Of a stretch of 64,000 nucleotides of DNA, positions 54,217-64,000 are shown in pieces (position 1 is the stretch's first letter; each line of letters starts with the position of its first letter). The position numbers and the translations under genes are program-made. Location: positions 1,400,501 through 1,464,500 of the forward strand of contig CM043942.1 of assembly GCA_014529385.2 (NCBI GenBank). The letters are read 5' to 3'. A model generated the notes under the pieces. That model had not been told where the DNA came from. It worked only from the letters and a program-made list of their open reading frames with translations, and searched no databases. This DNA is from Adiantum capillus-veneris. Lineage: Eukaryota; Streptophyta; Polypodiopsida; Polypodiales; Pteridaceae.

Positions 54217-54872
54217 TCATACCCTCCCTCTTAACCATAGAAAGTGGAGGCCTCGTCCAAGGAATCCTGCACCTGTTGAACCCTCTATCAAATAGCTACA
54301 TCTATCATTGTACCCATCAACCAAAACCCACATAACTTCAAGGGAAGGAATGCTACCGCTTGAAGTTCTTCTTTGTCCACCATAAACCCCTCTCTGCTGC
54401 ACTGAAAGCACCACAATATTTGGACCAATTCTCTCTTCTTCATCAGCAATGCCCTTGATCTCAACACCATCAAGCCCTTTTTCTTCAACCATCTGCTCTT
54501 CAAGGTTGATCAACACCGCCTGCTTGCCAGCTTCAGCTACTTGTACTTCAATCACCTCTTCTACTAATGTACCAAAGTGGAAAGAAACTCTCCCCACAAC
54601 ACATCATCCTGGTCTTCATCAATTATCTTGTCTTGCATTGTTCTCTGCCCTTCAAACCCTTTTACTTCATCTCCACTCACATGCATAAGATCGAACTCTT
54701 CATATCTTGACTCGGATGACTCTGTCTCCCAACTTGTATCTGCATTTGTAGAGATACAATCACTTAGAAAATCCTCATCCTCGAGCTTGAGCTTGGGAAT
54801 CTCCTCCAGCTTCGGCTTCACGCAGTAGTTGTTGCCACGGCTCCACCTATGGTCGTGCGGCTTTGCTTCCAT
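54217..54872 (-). pseudogene. Unknown host-like reading frame in two overlapping parts
   Basis: Part 1 starts ATG at 54872 (MEAKPHDHRWSRGNNYCVKPKLEEIPKLKLEDEDF) and stops at 54564 after 102 acidic codons. Part 2 is open in another frame from 54597 to 54217 and reads VEEVIEVQVAEAGKQAVLINLEEQMVEEKGLDGVEIKGIADEEERIG and on to VYGGQRRTSSGS. The frames overlap by 34 bp, and both look protein-like (acidic, mixed residues, not repeat-driven). A single frameshift, or a small intron, would join them. I do not recognise a family. It is the only frame in the window not tied to a transposon; it could be a decayed gene or captured fragment. Confidence 0.4.
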
Positions 54873-54984
54873 GATGGAAAAAAAAGAAAAGGGATGCAAA
54901 TAAAGTATATTTGAAGATTATACATTCATTCAGCAGTGACCAGGGCTCAAGAACAAGCAAGGCTCAATGCTAAATATAGACCGA

Positions 54985-55440
54985 ATGTTATGGCTTGGCA
55001 GTGTTTGAGGTTGATATGTATGCTAAGTGTGAAGCTTTTACAAAAGCCAGACAATTCTTGAAGGGCTTCTATTGAGACTTCCATCACTTGGAATGCATTA
55101 ATTGATGATATGATTAGGGAATTTTCAAAAATAATTTCGTGTTTGATTAATAATTATGTCAAATATGGTATTCTTCAAAAGGACCAAACATGCTTGAGGA
55201 GCATTGATTCTGGGATATGCCAACCAAGGGACATGAAGCTCTAAACTGACATCTCTCAAAATACAGTCACTTATACTTGCATCTTAAGGCAAGTGGCCTC
55301 ACAAGACATTGATATGGGTGAGAAAAATGAAAATGAGATTTGCGGTCACGGATTGCAAGGAAGATGTCGTGCTTGGCAATGCTTTGGTCCTCATATTGCA
55401 GAAAAAAGATGGGCTAGGCAATGCCTTGGCTAACATGTAA
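54985..55440 (+). pseudogene. Decayed PPR-type sequence
   Basis: Plus-strand pieces in shifting frames: AVFEVDMYAKCEAFTKAR at about 54995-55050, SITWNALIDDMI at about 55080-55115, then NYVKYGILQKDQT and a further NALANM.TKCG-like piece at about 55415-55450. These are the PLS-class PPR signatures (DMYAKCG, SWNALI). Many stops; no complete repeat series. A relative of the PPR pieces in the C/D LTRs next door. Confidence 0.6.
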
Positions 55441-56380
55441 ACCAAATGTGGTCAACCGTGCGGTAGTGGTGGCCCAAGAGGAGCTTGCCGCCCAAAAGAA
55501 GAAGTCCAAGAATAAGGTAAGTAATGGCGAGCTGCAACAAGTAGAGAAGGGAAAGGGGGATAAAGGGATTGCAAGGAGCACTACGGAGCTTGGATGATGC
55601 TGGCAAAGAAATGATATTTGCCCATCAGCCTCGGCCAAATGTTTTCCGCAACATTTGGCACTACTCCAATAGTTTTTTACCACAGTAGCAAGGGGTAGTG
55701 CCCGCAATCCGCTAGCAATATAGCTAGTGGTAGGGGAAGTAAAATAAGGAGCTAAATCTAGAAGGTGGTATTGGATGCAAAATGGAAGAAAAGAGAAGAA
55801 TAAGGGGGAGAACAGTGTCGGGGGATTTGTATTCGAAAGGTGAGTCGGGAAGGCACGGGGTCCTTGGCTATGAGAGATCTGAGAGAAAGAGTTGCAGTAG
55901 ACGCAAAGAATGAAGACACAGCTTAAAACAGACAGATTGAAACTTGATAACTCAAATTGAATAATGAACAGTACCCCTGTTTTAATCAAATATCAGTGGA
56001 GGAGTTTATGCTCCTTATAAGGATTATCCTGCTATAATCCCAGTGCTAATTAAGAAAATTAATAATGAACTGCCTTGTACTACCTTCTGCTTCTTCCCGC
56101 TATGGCTTTAGGAACTTCGACTTCCAATGGCCTTAGGTGGTCCAATTTGGCTTAAGATTTATGGCTTAATTCTGGGTTTGAACGGGCTTAGGCGGTTTAG
56201 ATAGCTTAGGCTTCAGATTAGAGAGCTTATGATAATGACGGCTTAATAAGATTGGTGCTTTGGCTTAGAGCTCGTGATCATCAAGGCTTATGATGGCTTA
56301 ATGAGATTGGAGATTTGGCTTAGAACTTGTGATCATCAAGGCTATTAATGGTCGAGCGGCATGGCTTAAGGAGATTAGGA

Positions 56381-56530
56381 TTAGGCTCGGCTAATGAGTT
56401 TGAGATTAGGCTCGGCTAATGAGTTTGAGATTAGGCTCGGCTAATGAGTTTGAGATTAGTCTCGGCTAATGAGAGCGAGATTAGGCTTGTCTTATGAGAG
56501 CGAGATTAGGCTTGGCTTATGAGCTTAAGG
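56381..56530. repeat. 25-bp minisatellite, six units
   Basis: Units of TTAGGCTCGGCTAATGAG plus seven bases: three are near identical, then three drift (GAGCGAGA variants). It is part of a wider region (56180-56650) built of GGCTTA/GGCTAATGAG-like phrases. Confidence 0.85.
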
Positions 56531-56989
56531 AAATCCGGGTTAAGGATTGCTTACGCTTGTTGACTAATGAGGGTGAGATTACGCTTGGTTTATGAGAGCT
56601 TATGAAAGCTTGGCTTAGAGTTTTTATAATCCCAGCTTAGGCTTTTTGGCTTAAGGCCTCTGGCATTTTTCCCCGGAGAGCAAGAGACCAATGAAAGGAG
56701 GAGGAGACAATCCCCAAAGAGGAGAGAGCTTAAAAGAGAGCCGCCTCCTTTTTAGGTTGCACAGGAACTTTGCCTTGCTAAAAATGGCCTACCCATTAGC
56801 GTCTTCTATCTTTTTCATTTCTGGCTCGTGCTCATCAGAGCACCGTAGCACGCGCTACGAGCACTTCTTCCATGCTCTGTGATCTCGTTGGCTGCCCTTG
56901 CTTCACACTCCATTCTCTTGTGGGCGGCCCTTCCATAGTGGGCAGGCAGCCTCCCTTTGGTTGCCTTTGGGAGGCCATAGGTTGAGGCC

Positions 56990-57260
56990 CTTGGCCAATG
57001 TTTGAAGGGCATCACATTTGGCTTACATATTGCCAATGGCCCTTGGGTGGCCAAAGTTTAGTGAACGGCCCTTGGCTTTTTTTTTAAGGGCACCACATTT
57101 GGCATACATATTGAACAAAGCAATGCACTATGAACTCATCAAATCTTTTTATGATTCCATAACGGCCACATTTGGTGTACATATTGGGCACTGCACATTG
57201 AACTTATCAAATCTTTTTATGCTTCCATAACGACCACATTTGGCATACATATCGGGCAAT
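56990..57260 (-). pseudogene. Array of PPR-derived units in gypsy C 3' LTR
   Basis: On the minus strand, units spaced 68-73 bp each hold an ATGTATGCCAAATGTGG-like core: NMYAKCG-, NMYTKCGRYGIIKRFDEF-, and PDMYAKCGRYGSIKRFDEF-like readings, plus NM-stop-AKCDALQTLA at about 57010-57040. They change frame relative to each other, so no protein results. The same array recurs at 62965-63230 in the 5' LTR. Confidence 0.65.
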
Positions 57261-57900
57261 GCATTAAGCATGTATACTGACCAACTCGAAAATTCATTAA
57301 TAATGGAGACGGCCTTAGTTACCACCAATTCTGCTCTGACGGCTCCATTTCCTAGAATCTATCTGAAGCTCAAAATTTACCAGATGAACTTGATTGATCA
57401 AGGCGACCAGGGCAGTACAGAACTGGCCCCCGATGATACTTAAACTAGCCATATCTTCTCAACCGAAACCCCGATTGACAAACTGGAAGGACCGACATGC
57501 TCCTGGAAGTGAGCACTTCGGACCCATGATTTCCTATCATCTTTGACCTTTCATCAGCTGGTGCCCAATCCGGTACGGATCTGCTACTGACTCAACTTAA
57601 AACTGTCATAACTTCTTATCTCTAGCTTCGATTGACGAGCCGTAAAGACAGTCCTGTAGAGCACTTCGAGTACTTCAACTTTGATTAATAAAATCCCATT
57701 TATGACCACTTCAAGCGTACTCACTATTTAGCATTACCAAGACATCTTTTGGCCCTTAGAGCTGCATCTTGCAGACTTTTAACTTAAAATTGGCTTGTTA
57801 GCAAGCCCTTATAACTACTGAATAATCATGTAGGATTCAAATACACCTGATTGGCATCCCTTTTCTCATTTTCTTATCATGGGAGCGAAGTGGCACAACA

Positions 57901-57912
57901 TCCACCCCCTCT
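57901..57912 (-). other. Polypurine tract of gypsy C
   Basis: Minus-strand AGAGGGGGTGGA directly before the LTR start TGTTGTGCC. It is the same tract as in gypsy D at about 30695-30706. Confidence 0.85.
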
Positions 57913-57989
57913 GAACCTGCACAACCTCCGGTCTGTGCCAATTGCACTTAATCAGCGTCATTAAAATCATCATCAGAGATATCATCTGA

Positions 57990-58980
57990 TGTTTACATAA
58001 CATCATCCTCTAGAGGTGGATCTGAATGGAAACCTTCAAAAAGCATCTCACCTTCTCGCTTCTTGAATACCTTGATCTGTTTCCCTACAAATAGGCACCT
58101 TGAGCATAGTGCCATCAAGTTCACATAATTGATATGTCGCATTATCAAAAACATGTAGCACCACATATGGTCCAAACCACCGTTTAACCATTTTTCGAAT
58201 AGCAGTATATTTGTTCTCCAAGCTACTACCATAGACAAGTAACCAGTCACCATCTTTAATAACATGTGGTCGGAGTCTGTGCTTTCCATCAAATGCTTCC
58301 TTATTCTTCAATCTTGCCTCCTTTAACTTCTCTTTAGCCTGTTCAATATCCTCTTGACGCCTCTCAAGCTGGCGAATACATAGAGCAAGCAAGCCTTTAG
58401 TAGACATACCTTCTTCCCATGGGATTATGGTCCAAGTCATAACTGCTTCCTCTATAGGCATAATGGGTTTTTTCCCATGCATCAATTCAAATGGCATAAA
58501 ACCTATAACAGAACTGTGTGTAGTGCGATCAGCCCATAAAGCAAATGGCAAGAGTTTAGGCCAATCACCAATATGTCCTTCACACGCCTTCGCTAAAGCT
58601 TTCACAACAGCGGATGTCCTCTTTCACTTTTCCCGTTACCTTCTGGATTATATGTTGTAGTGCAAGCGAGTTTAATGCCCTTACAAGAAAAAAAAAAATC
58701 AAGCTTCATCTGCATCTAGCTCTCCTCTATCTGTAGTAATCCTTTCCACCAATACCGGTCTTTAATCTTGACAAAAGTTGCCTAGACTCCTCTGTGCCCT
58801 GCCCATAGACTTTCATGAAACTCTTTGATCACCTGCTGTTGAGTTGCTTTATCACAAATAATCCGTTGTGGTACCCCTCTTGGGTGCTTTGGTTGCTTCC
58901 ATAAATGTCCATCTTTCAAGAAATAGCCATAGGCGCGCCTTTTTCCTTATCCTCTTGTAATCTTGGTCACTCCACTCTTC
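57990..58980 (-). pseudogene. Gypsy C integrase
   Basis: The open part 58605-58048 reads KALAKACEGHIGDWPKLLPFALWADRTTHSSVIGFMPFELMHGKKP, then a coiled basic segment, RLRPHVIKDGDWLLVYG, and the GPF/Y-type KMVKRWFGPYVVLHVFDNATYQLCELDG. The C-terminal end IKVFKKREGEMLFEGFH is in another frame to 57993. Upstream to 58980 are broken catalytic-core pieces with stops. Inactive. Confidence 0.82.
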
Positions 58981-59870
58981 TTATCTAGTGAGAGTACGTA
59001 GGTAGCGGCCAATCATAAGCCACTCTCCGTCATAAAACTCTTCAGAAAACACTTCAAAAACATGAGCAATATTTCCACAATTGGCATGTAGATAAGAGGA
59101 CGTATAGAACTTCAAGCCAACATCATCACTTGTGGTGAGCATCTCTTCTTCATCTTCAAACGTGGCTCTTGACAACATATCTGCAACAAGATTATCTCTA
59201 CCTGCAATATGACAAAATTCAAGATTAAGAGACTTAATTAGGCTATCCATCATAACATGGAAATGTCCAAAGTAGAGCAGTTTGCAATCATCCCTATTAG
59301 TGGCAAGCAATCTATCTCTACCACGATAGAAGCTCCAATAAAGTATTCTTTATCAGTCCTTAGAGTAGTAGCAACGCCCCAAAGTTCCCTCTTAACCTGT
59401 GGATAACCTCGTTGACAAGCATTGAGCACCTTGGCTCCGAATCTCACTGCATACATGCGTCCTTCTGCATCATCTTGACCTATAGCCCATCCAATACCTG
59501 TCAACTAGTGTCAACTGTTAAAATAACTGGCCTTTCTCATTTGTAGTCAACTTTCCTCAAGGTCAGAGCCTCAAGAAGCATCTTCTTTTAATTTCCTGAT
59601 AGCTTGTGTGTGAACTTCTTCCCAAACAAACCTTTTACCTTTCTGTAGCAATTGATACAGCACCTCTGCAACATGAGCAAAGTGTGGCAGCCAAATACGA
59701 TAGAACACACACGCACCCAAGAATTGACGAACTTCAATAACCGAAGAGCATGTTTCCTTCATCTTTTGGATAGCTTCAACTTTTGTTGGACTTGGCCTTC
59801 TACCTTTAGAACTGCACATATGTCCCACAATTAAGACCTCCTTAGCACCAAAAGTTGATTTCTGACCTGA
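58981..59870 (-). pseudogene. Gypsy C RNase H and RT connection
   Basis: Minus strand from 59828: GHMCSSKGRRPSPTKVEAIQKM, VRQFLGACVFYRIWLPHFAHVAEVLYQLLQKG (RT thumb/connection). Then from 59504: MTGIGWAIGQDDAEGRMYAVRFGAKVLNACQRGYPQVKRELWGV, which is RNase H (TE..Y-type acidic residues), TDKEYFIGASIVVEIDCLPLIG, and FCHIAGRDNLVADMLSRATF. Frames change at about 59260 and 59550. Confidence 0.82.
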
Positions 59871-60910
59871 AAGTGTTAGGTTAACTTCTTCAAGCCCCGA
59901 TCAAATAGCATCACAATCAGCAATATGTTGAGCAATAGACTGTCGGCACCCCTTCTGATCTTTTGCCTCATCTTTTGAGCCTTCTTCATAGCCCTTAATT
60001 GGTAGATCATCAATGAAAGGCATAGTAACATGTGGGATAAAGTCCCTTAATACCTTATTCATGCCGTTCATAATATGAGCACCCTATGGTAGAGTGCACA
60101 TCCTTACCAAACCAAGAGGTGTACGCATTGTAGTAAGATTCTTGCTCTCCAAAGCTAACTGGAATTGATCATATCCCGAATAAAGATCACCCATGGAGTA
60201 AATATATCTATCTGCAAAGTCCTCAGCAAATTCATCCACAATTGGGCCAGTACCCACATTGCGGATTGTTACTTTATTAACCAGTTTCATATCCTGAATG
60301 AACCTTAATGTACCGTTTTTCTTTGGAACAATAAACCATCGATTAGAATATGGTGCACATGATGGCTCCGAAATTTTCATTTGAATCTTTTCATTAAGCA
60401 AATTGATAAGCTTTGGCAAGTGAGCTTTAGGAACTAGAATAGGACGTAAGATCCTTGGCATGTGAGGAACAGTGAAAATAACCATAGATGAAACAACACT
60501 AGGATCCACACATCCAATCTCACTTAGCTTAAAAGAGAAAGCTTTACCATGTCTTTTGAGCATACCTTGAAAACACTTGATCTCCTCTTCATTGAGGAAA
60601 CCATCTTCTCCAACCTTGAGCTGCTACAGTGTCTCCTTAGTAAATTTATTCCCTATGTTCTTTGGATTCCTGAGTATAGGCAATCAAGAAGCCTCCTTGC
60701 TCATCCCATATCTTCCTTCTGGTAGCGGTGTAGCCAATGGCCTCACTTTCTTTGCAACAGTCTTGTATTTTGTCTCTACTTGTGCTTCAACTGCTTCACC
60801 TGAATCATCCTCAATATGCATAACTGCTTTATATATACCTAACTCATCATACATGTCCATTGAATGGACCGTAACCACTTCATTTCCGCTTTGTAACCTG
60901 TATTGCATGA
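59871..60910 (-). pseudogene. Gypsy C reverse transcriptase
   Basis: The open part 60563-60084 includes PHMPRILRPILVPKAHLPKLINLLNEKI, PYSNRWFIVPKKNGTLRFIQDMKLVNKVTIRN, VDEFAEDFADRYIYSMGDLYSGYDQFQLAL and TPLGLVRMCTLP, then a stop. The catalytic FIDDLPIKGYEE follows at about 59990-60025. At 60684-60910 upstream lies a spacer-like acidic region (DELGIYKAVMHIEDDSGEAVEAQ). The SGYDQ and TPLGL wording differs from the classic chromovirus RT of copies A/B (SGYHQ, TTFGL), marking a separate gypsy lineage. Confidence 0.85.
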
Positions 60911-61340
60911 TCTCCTCAAGATCTCACATAGTATCTACATAAGATACCTCTTCGAAGATTCCTGAAATCACATCATCTGATTCAAGCACATCACATCCCT
61001 GCAATTCACTTTGGATACCAGAAACATATTGTTTTTCCCACTTTGGAAAATCATTAAATTTTTTGAAAGATATAGAACCTTCAGATGTTAACCCCAAAAA
61101 CCCTGAAGAGAAAGCTTCTCTTTGCGAGAACTTCTCCTCACTTATACCACCATAGTCCCTCTTTATAGTGGCACTCCAAGAAAATCATGTGTAAATCTGT
61201 GTTCTCTAAACTCCTTGCGTATCTTTGGCATTGGATGATCATGTAGACTATCCTTGTTCCTGGCATGATCAACATATACAGTCAAGAATTGAACTACTTT
61301 CTTACCATCTCAACTTCGAACCCTGGCATAGGCCAAGCCA
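60911..61340 (-). other. Gypsy C spacer between protease and RT
   Basis: Broken frames give acidic text (SGIFEEVSYVDT, QCDVLESDDVI-type) without domain resemblance. I see no gene beyond decayed polyprotein linker. Confidence 0.5.
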
Positions 61341-62267
61341 TCATCCATCACCTTGGTTTCCAGCCGCACAACCGTAATGTAAGGTTGCCCCTAGAATTAA
61401 TGGATAAGAGGAATGCTCTTGTATAAAGAAATTTTGCTCATCACAGACATCCCCTACAGTTACCTTAACATTGGCACATGCACCATAGAGGTCACCTGGA
61501 AGCATATTGGTAGCTTGAATCCGCCAACCATGGTCCACATCAATAGGCCATTTCCCCTTTTTTTTGCCCTTGCCCAATGAGTCTTTGAAAAGTGACTCCT
61601 TGCTATACTTTCATTATCCTCATCTTCATTAAAATGAACATGCCTTACCTCTGGTATAGTTGGTTTTGACACCACCACAAACCTTGACTCTTCTTCTTCT
61701 TCAAGATCTACCAAATACTCTTCATAATCATTCAAAATTGCTTCAATTTGGCGAACTGCCTGGATCTTAACTGACGTCGGCTCCTGTTCACTTGGTATCT
61801 TCTGCTTTCTTTTGATAATATCAATAATCTCCTCATGAAACTCGTGTTTGTCAATTCCCAAAATATCTGTGAGATCCACTTTGCTATTCAGAATGCGCTC
61901 TTCAAAAACTTTCTTGAAATCTGTAGCTAATTCAATGTCAGATTTAAGCTTATATGAGGGTCCCCTGGGTTTACCTTGCTTTTTGTCCTTGGGTGCCTCC
62001 TCCATCACCACTTCAAGATGGACCTTTTTCTTTTTTGCTATTGAACCTCGTTGTCCTTTTTGATGTCCCAGGAACTTCTTCATCTCTTTTTCGCTTTTCC
62101 TCCACCATAGCCTCATTAGCTCGAGACTTCGCAATGAATGCATACACTAAGAGGGAATCCACTGGATCAGTCCACCCTGTGGTTTCTCGAATTGAATTCC
62201 CTACTTGTCGTAGCTTCCCATAAGTTACCTGCCCTGTTTCTGTTGTCTTCAAAGCATAAGGCCACAA
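61341..62267 (-). pseudogene. Gypsy C gag/protease region
   Basis: From 62267: TGQVTYGKLRQVGNSIRETTGWTDPVDSLLVYAFIAKSRANEAMVEEKRKRDEEVPG, shifting frame near 62090 to KKKVHLEVVMEEAPKDKKQGKPRGPSYKLKSDIELATDFKKVFEERILNSKVDLTDILGIDKHEFHEEIID. The protease half ACANVKVTVGDVCDEQNFFIQEHSSYPLILGATLHYGCAAGNQGDG ends at 61341. FFIQ...YPLILG is the usual end of retropepsin in this gypsy lineage. The active-site DTG equivalent is not visible. Confidence 0.75.
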
Positions 62268-62274
62268 TTGACCC

Positions 62275-62929
62275 TTGTTACATGCACCATCATCATTTTA
62301 GTGTTGCTTGTGTTTATGGGCGCACATGTACTGCATTCTTGTTATATGTACCCGTGGCATCATTATTTGTTTCTCTTTGCTCTAGAGCGGGGTCGCGAAC
62401 CGTCTCCTAAGGACAATGTCACATGTGATGTGATTATTTCTAACCTTCACATTTTGATATGTTTCTTGAGTTAATGTTATTCGCAGGATAAAATCCTTGT
62501 CAAGCAGCATGTACACGGGCTCAAAGATGTTGAAGTTGATCAAAGACATTGAAGAATTTTCATCGATTCAATTGTATATATATGGTTGTTAAACTTCCAA
62601 AGACGCTTGAGAGCACACATTGTATATTATGGAGTGATGGAGCTCCTCAAAAATGAATTTTGTAAACTTTTACAATTGTTAATATAACAGTGCATGTATA
62701 TGGTGCTATGGGTTTTTCCCCTGTACCCCAAAGGGTTTTTCATCCACAGTTAGGGACTCCTATTTGAGTGGGGGTGTTGGAGCTATATAGAGAGCATGCT
62801 ATATATAGCTAGGAGTCCCCACTATATATGTGTACTCAGTGTGTGTTCTACATACACTTTGGGGCTTGCAGATGTTGGTGTTGTCTCTCTCTCTGCTCCC
62901 TCATCTCGTGTCTCGTCTCCGGTTCAACA
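62275..62929 (+). mobile_element. Copia 3' end with a 155-bp LTR
   Basis: The LTR at 62775-62929 starts TGTTGGAGCTATATAG and ends GGTTCAACA, giving TGTTG/CAACA inverted ends. It is preceded by TTTGAGTGGGGG, a typical copia purine tract, and by a GGTTTTTCCC...AAGGGTTTTTCATC stretch typical of copia 3' ends. Upstream to about 62275 is non-coding; no pol part remains. It is fused to gypsy C gag on one side and to the broken gypsy C LTR on the other. Confidence 0.7.
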
Positions 62930-63869
62930 TTTGGGCGGCCATAGGTTGAGGCCCTTGGCCAATGTTTGAAGGGCATCACATTTGGTTCACATATTGCCCA
63001 TGGCCCTTGGGTGGCCATAGTTTAGTGGACGGCCCTTTGTTTTTTTTTTTTAAGGGCACCACATTTGGCATACATATCGAACAAAGCAATGCACTATGAA
63101 CTCATCAAATATTTTTATGCTTCCATAACGGCCACATTTGGCGTACATATTGGGCATTCCACAGTGAACTCATCAAATCTTTTTATGCTTCCATAACGGA
63201 AACATTTGGCATATAGATCGGGCAATGCATTAAGTATGTATACTAACCAACTCGAAAATTCATTGATAATGGAGACGGCCTTAGTTACCACCAATTCTGT
63301 TCTGGCGGCTCCATTTCCCAGAATTTGTTTGAAGCTCAAAATTTACCACATGAACTTGACTGATCAAGGCGACAAGGGCAGTACGGAACTGGCCCCCGGT
63401 GATACTTAAACTGACCATATCTTGTCAATTGAAACCCCGATTGATGAACTGGAAATACCGACATGCTCCTGGAAGTGAGCACTTTGGACCCGTGCTTTCC
63501 TATCATCCTCAACCTTTCATCGGCTGGTGCCCAATCCGGTACGGATCTGCTACTGACTCAACTTAAAACTATCATAACTTCTTATCTGTAGCTTCGATTG
63601 GCGAGTTGTAAAGACATGCCTATAAAGCACTTTGAGTACTTCAACTTTGATTAATAAAATTCCAGCTATGAACACTTCAAGCATACTCACTGTTTAACAT
63701 TACCAAGACATCTTCTAGCCGTTAAAGCTGCATCTTGCACACTTTTAACTTAAAATTGGCTTGTTAGCAAGCCCTTATAACTGCTCATGAATAATCATGT
63801 AGGATTCAAATACACTTGATTGGCATCCCTTTGCTCATTTTCTTGTCATGGGAGCAGAGTGGGACGACA
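62930..63869 (-). repeat. Partial 5' LTR of gypsy C
   Basis: Matches 56966-57900 with about 95 percent identity by eye, including the PPR-derived array (62965-63230) and the conserved CATAACTTCTTATCTGTAGC block at 63573-63592. It ends GACGACA at 63869. The gag-proximal 1.15 kb is missing. Confidence 0.82.
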
Positions 63870-64000
63870 ACGGGCACTCTCAGCAAGGGGGGTCTCTCTC
63901 TCCCTTGAGCCATAAGACAACACATCTCACTATAATAGCAGAGCTCCGATAAGCTCTATACTGTCAAACCTTTCTCTCTCAAAAGCTTTGAAATACATTA
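63870..64000. other. Flank of gypsy C, nothing recognised
   Basis: 131 bp of CT-rich unique sequence to the window edge with no feature I can support. Confidence 0.5.

Larger units (their letters stand above)
55816..57900 (-). repeat. 3' LTR of gypsy C
   Basis: Positions 56966-57900 match 62935-63869 directly. 55816-55900 matches the end of the D LTR in reverse (CGTGCCTTCCCG, CTCAC.TTTCGAA). It carries the 25-bp minisatellite (56381-56530), the PPR-derived array (56990-57260), and the conserved AACTTCTTAT...CTTCGATTGACGAGC block at 57615-57645. Confidence 0.82.
55816..63869 (-). mobile_element. Gypsy C: long-LTR Ty3/gypsy element, coding but decayed
   Basis: 3' LTR 55816-57900 (2.1 kb), purine tract at 57901-57912, pol 58000-60910, gag/protease 61341-62267, and 5' LTR represented by 62930-63869. 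LTR ends on the plus strand are TGTCGGGG and CACAACA. The purine tract (minus AGAGGGGGTGGA) and much LTR sequence are shared with gypsy D in the opposite direction. The part of the 5' LTR next to gag has been lost and replaced by a copia 3' end. No matching target duplication found (AACAG and ACGGG). Confidence 0.8.

Noticed and set aside
56381-56530. Centromeric or tandem satellite
   Set aside because: Only six 25-bp units within an LTR; too short and local.
59871-60910. Recent transfer of gypsy C from fungi, suggested by RT wording (SGYDQ, TPLGL)
   Set aside because: The wording only marks a different gypsy lineage. Without a phylogeny nothing supports transfer.

Overview
This window looks like transposable-element sediment from a large, repeat-rich land-plant nuclear genome. 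The evidence is plant-type CACTA (En/Spm) transposons with TNP2-like transposases, Ty3/gypsy and Ty1/copia LTR elements using initiator-methionine-tRNA-type primer sites, pieces of plant organellar RNA-editing PPR proteins (MYAKCG motifs), and a short TTTAGGG plant telomere-type run. A fern or other seedless vascular plant is my guess from the overall flavour, not shown by the sequence. I see no confident intact host gene. The one candidate is a frameshifted two-part reading frame at 54217-54872.

Layout. 1-23136: two Ty3/gypsy copies (A and B, minus strand) joined head to tail through one shared LTR (2791-4303). Copy B is broken by a CACTA element (5418-12151) with a coherent spliced transposase gene, by a 452-bp hairpin MITE (15259-15710), and by a non-coding LARD-like LTR element (16547-22255). 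Its far LTR survives as 22256-23136, ending in TTTAGGG repeats. 23371-52463: a long-LTR gypsy relative (D, plus strand) with almost no pol. Its 5' LTR holds a LINE fragment (24893-27254). Its 3' LTR holds a copia element (31273-50391, minus), which itself holds a second, decayed CACTA (36266-44029) and two LINEs. CACTA-2 in turn carries a second MITE copy and a LINE tail. 52464-55815: mostly non-coding, with the candidate gene and a PPR pseudogene. 55816-63869: gypsy C (minus), the coding relative of D, whose 5' LTR is cut by a copia 3' end with a 155-bp LTR (62275-62929).

The most interesting system is the LINE family. One copy (44190-48819) has both ORFs open. ORF2 lies in the same frame as ORF1, separated only by one UAG codon, with no usable AUG before the endonuclease. 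All four copies share a small hairpin at the 3' end, three carry TATC/GATA tetranucleotide tails, and three sit inside (GA)n/(CT)n microsatellites, which suggests a microsatellite-targeting retrotransposon. A second theme is gypsy C/D LTRs that carry arrays of PPR-derived fragments.
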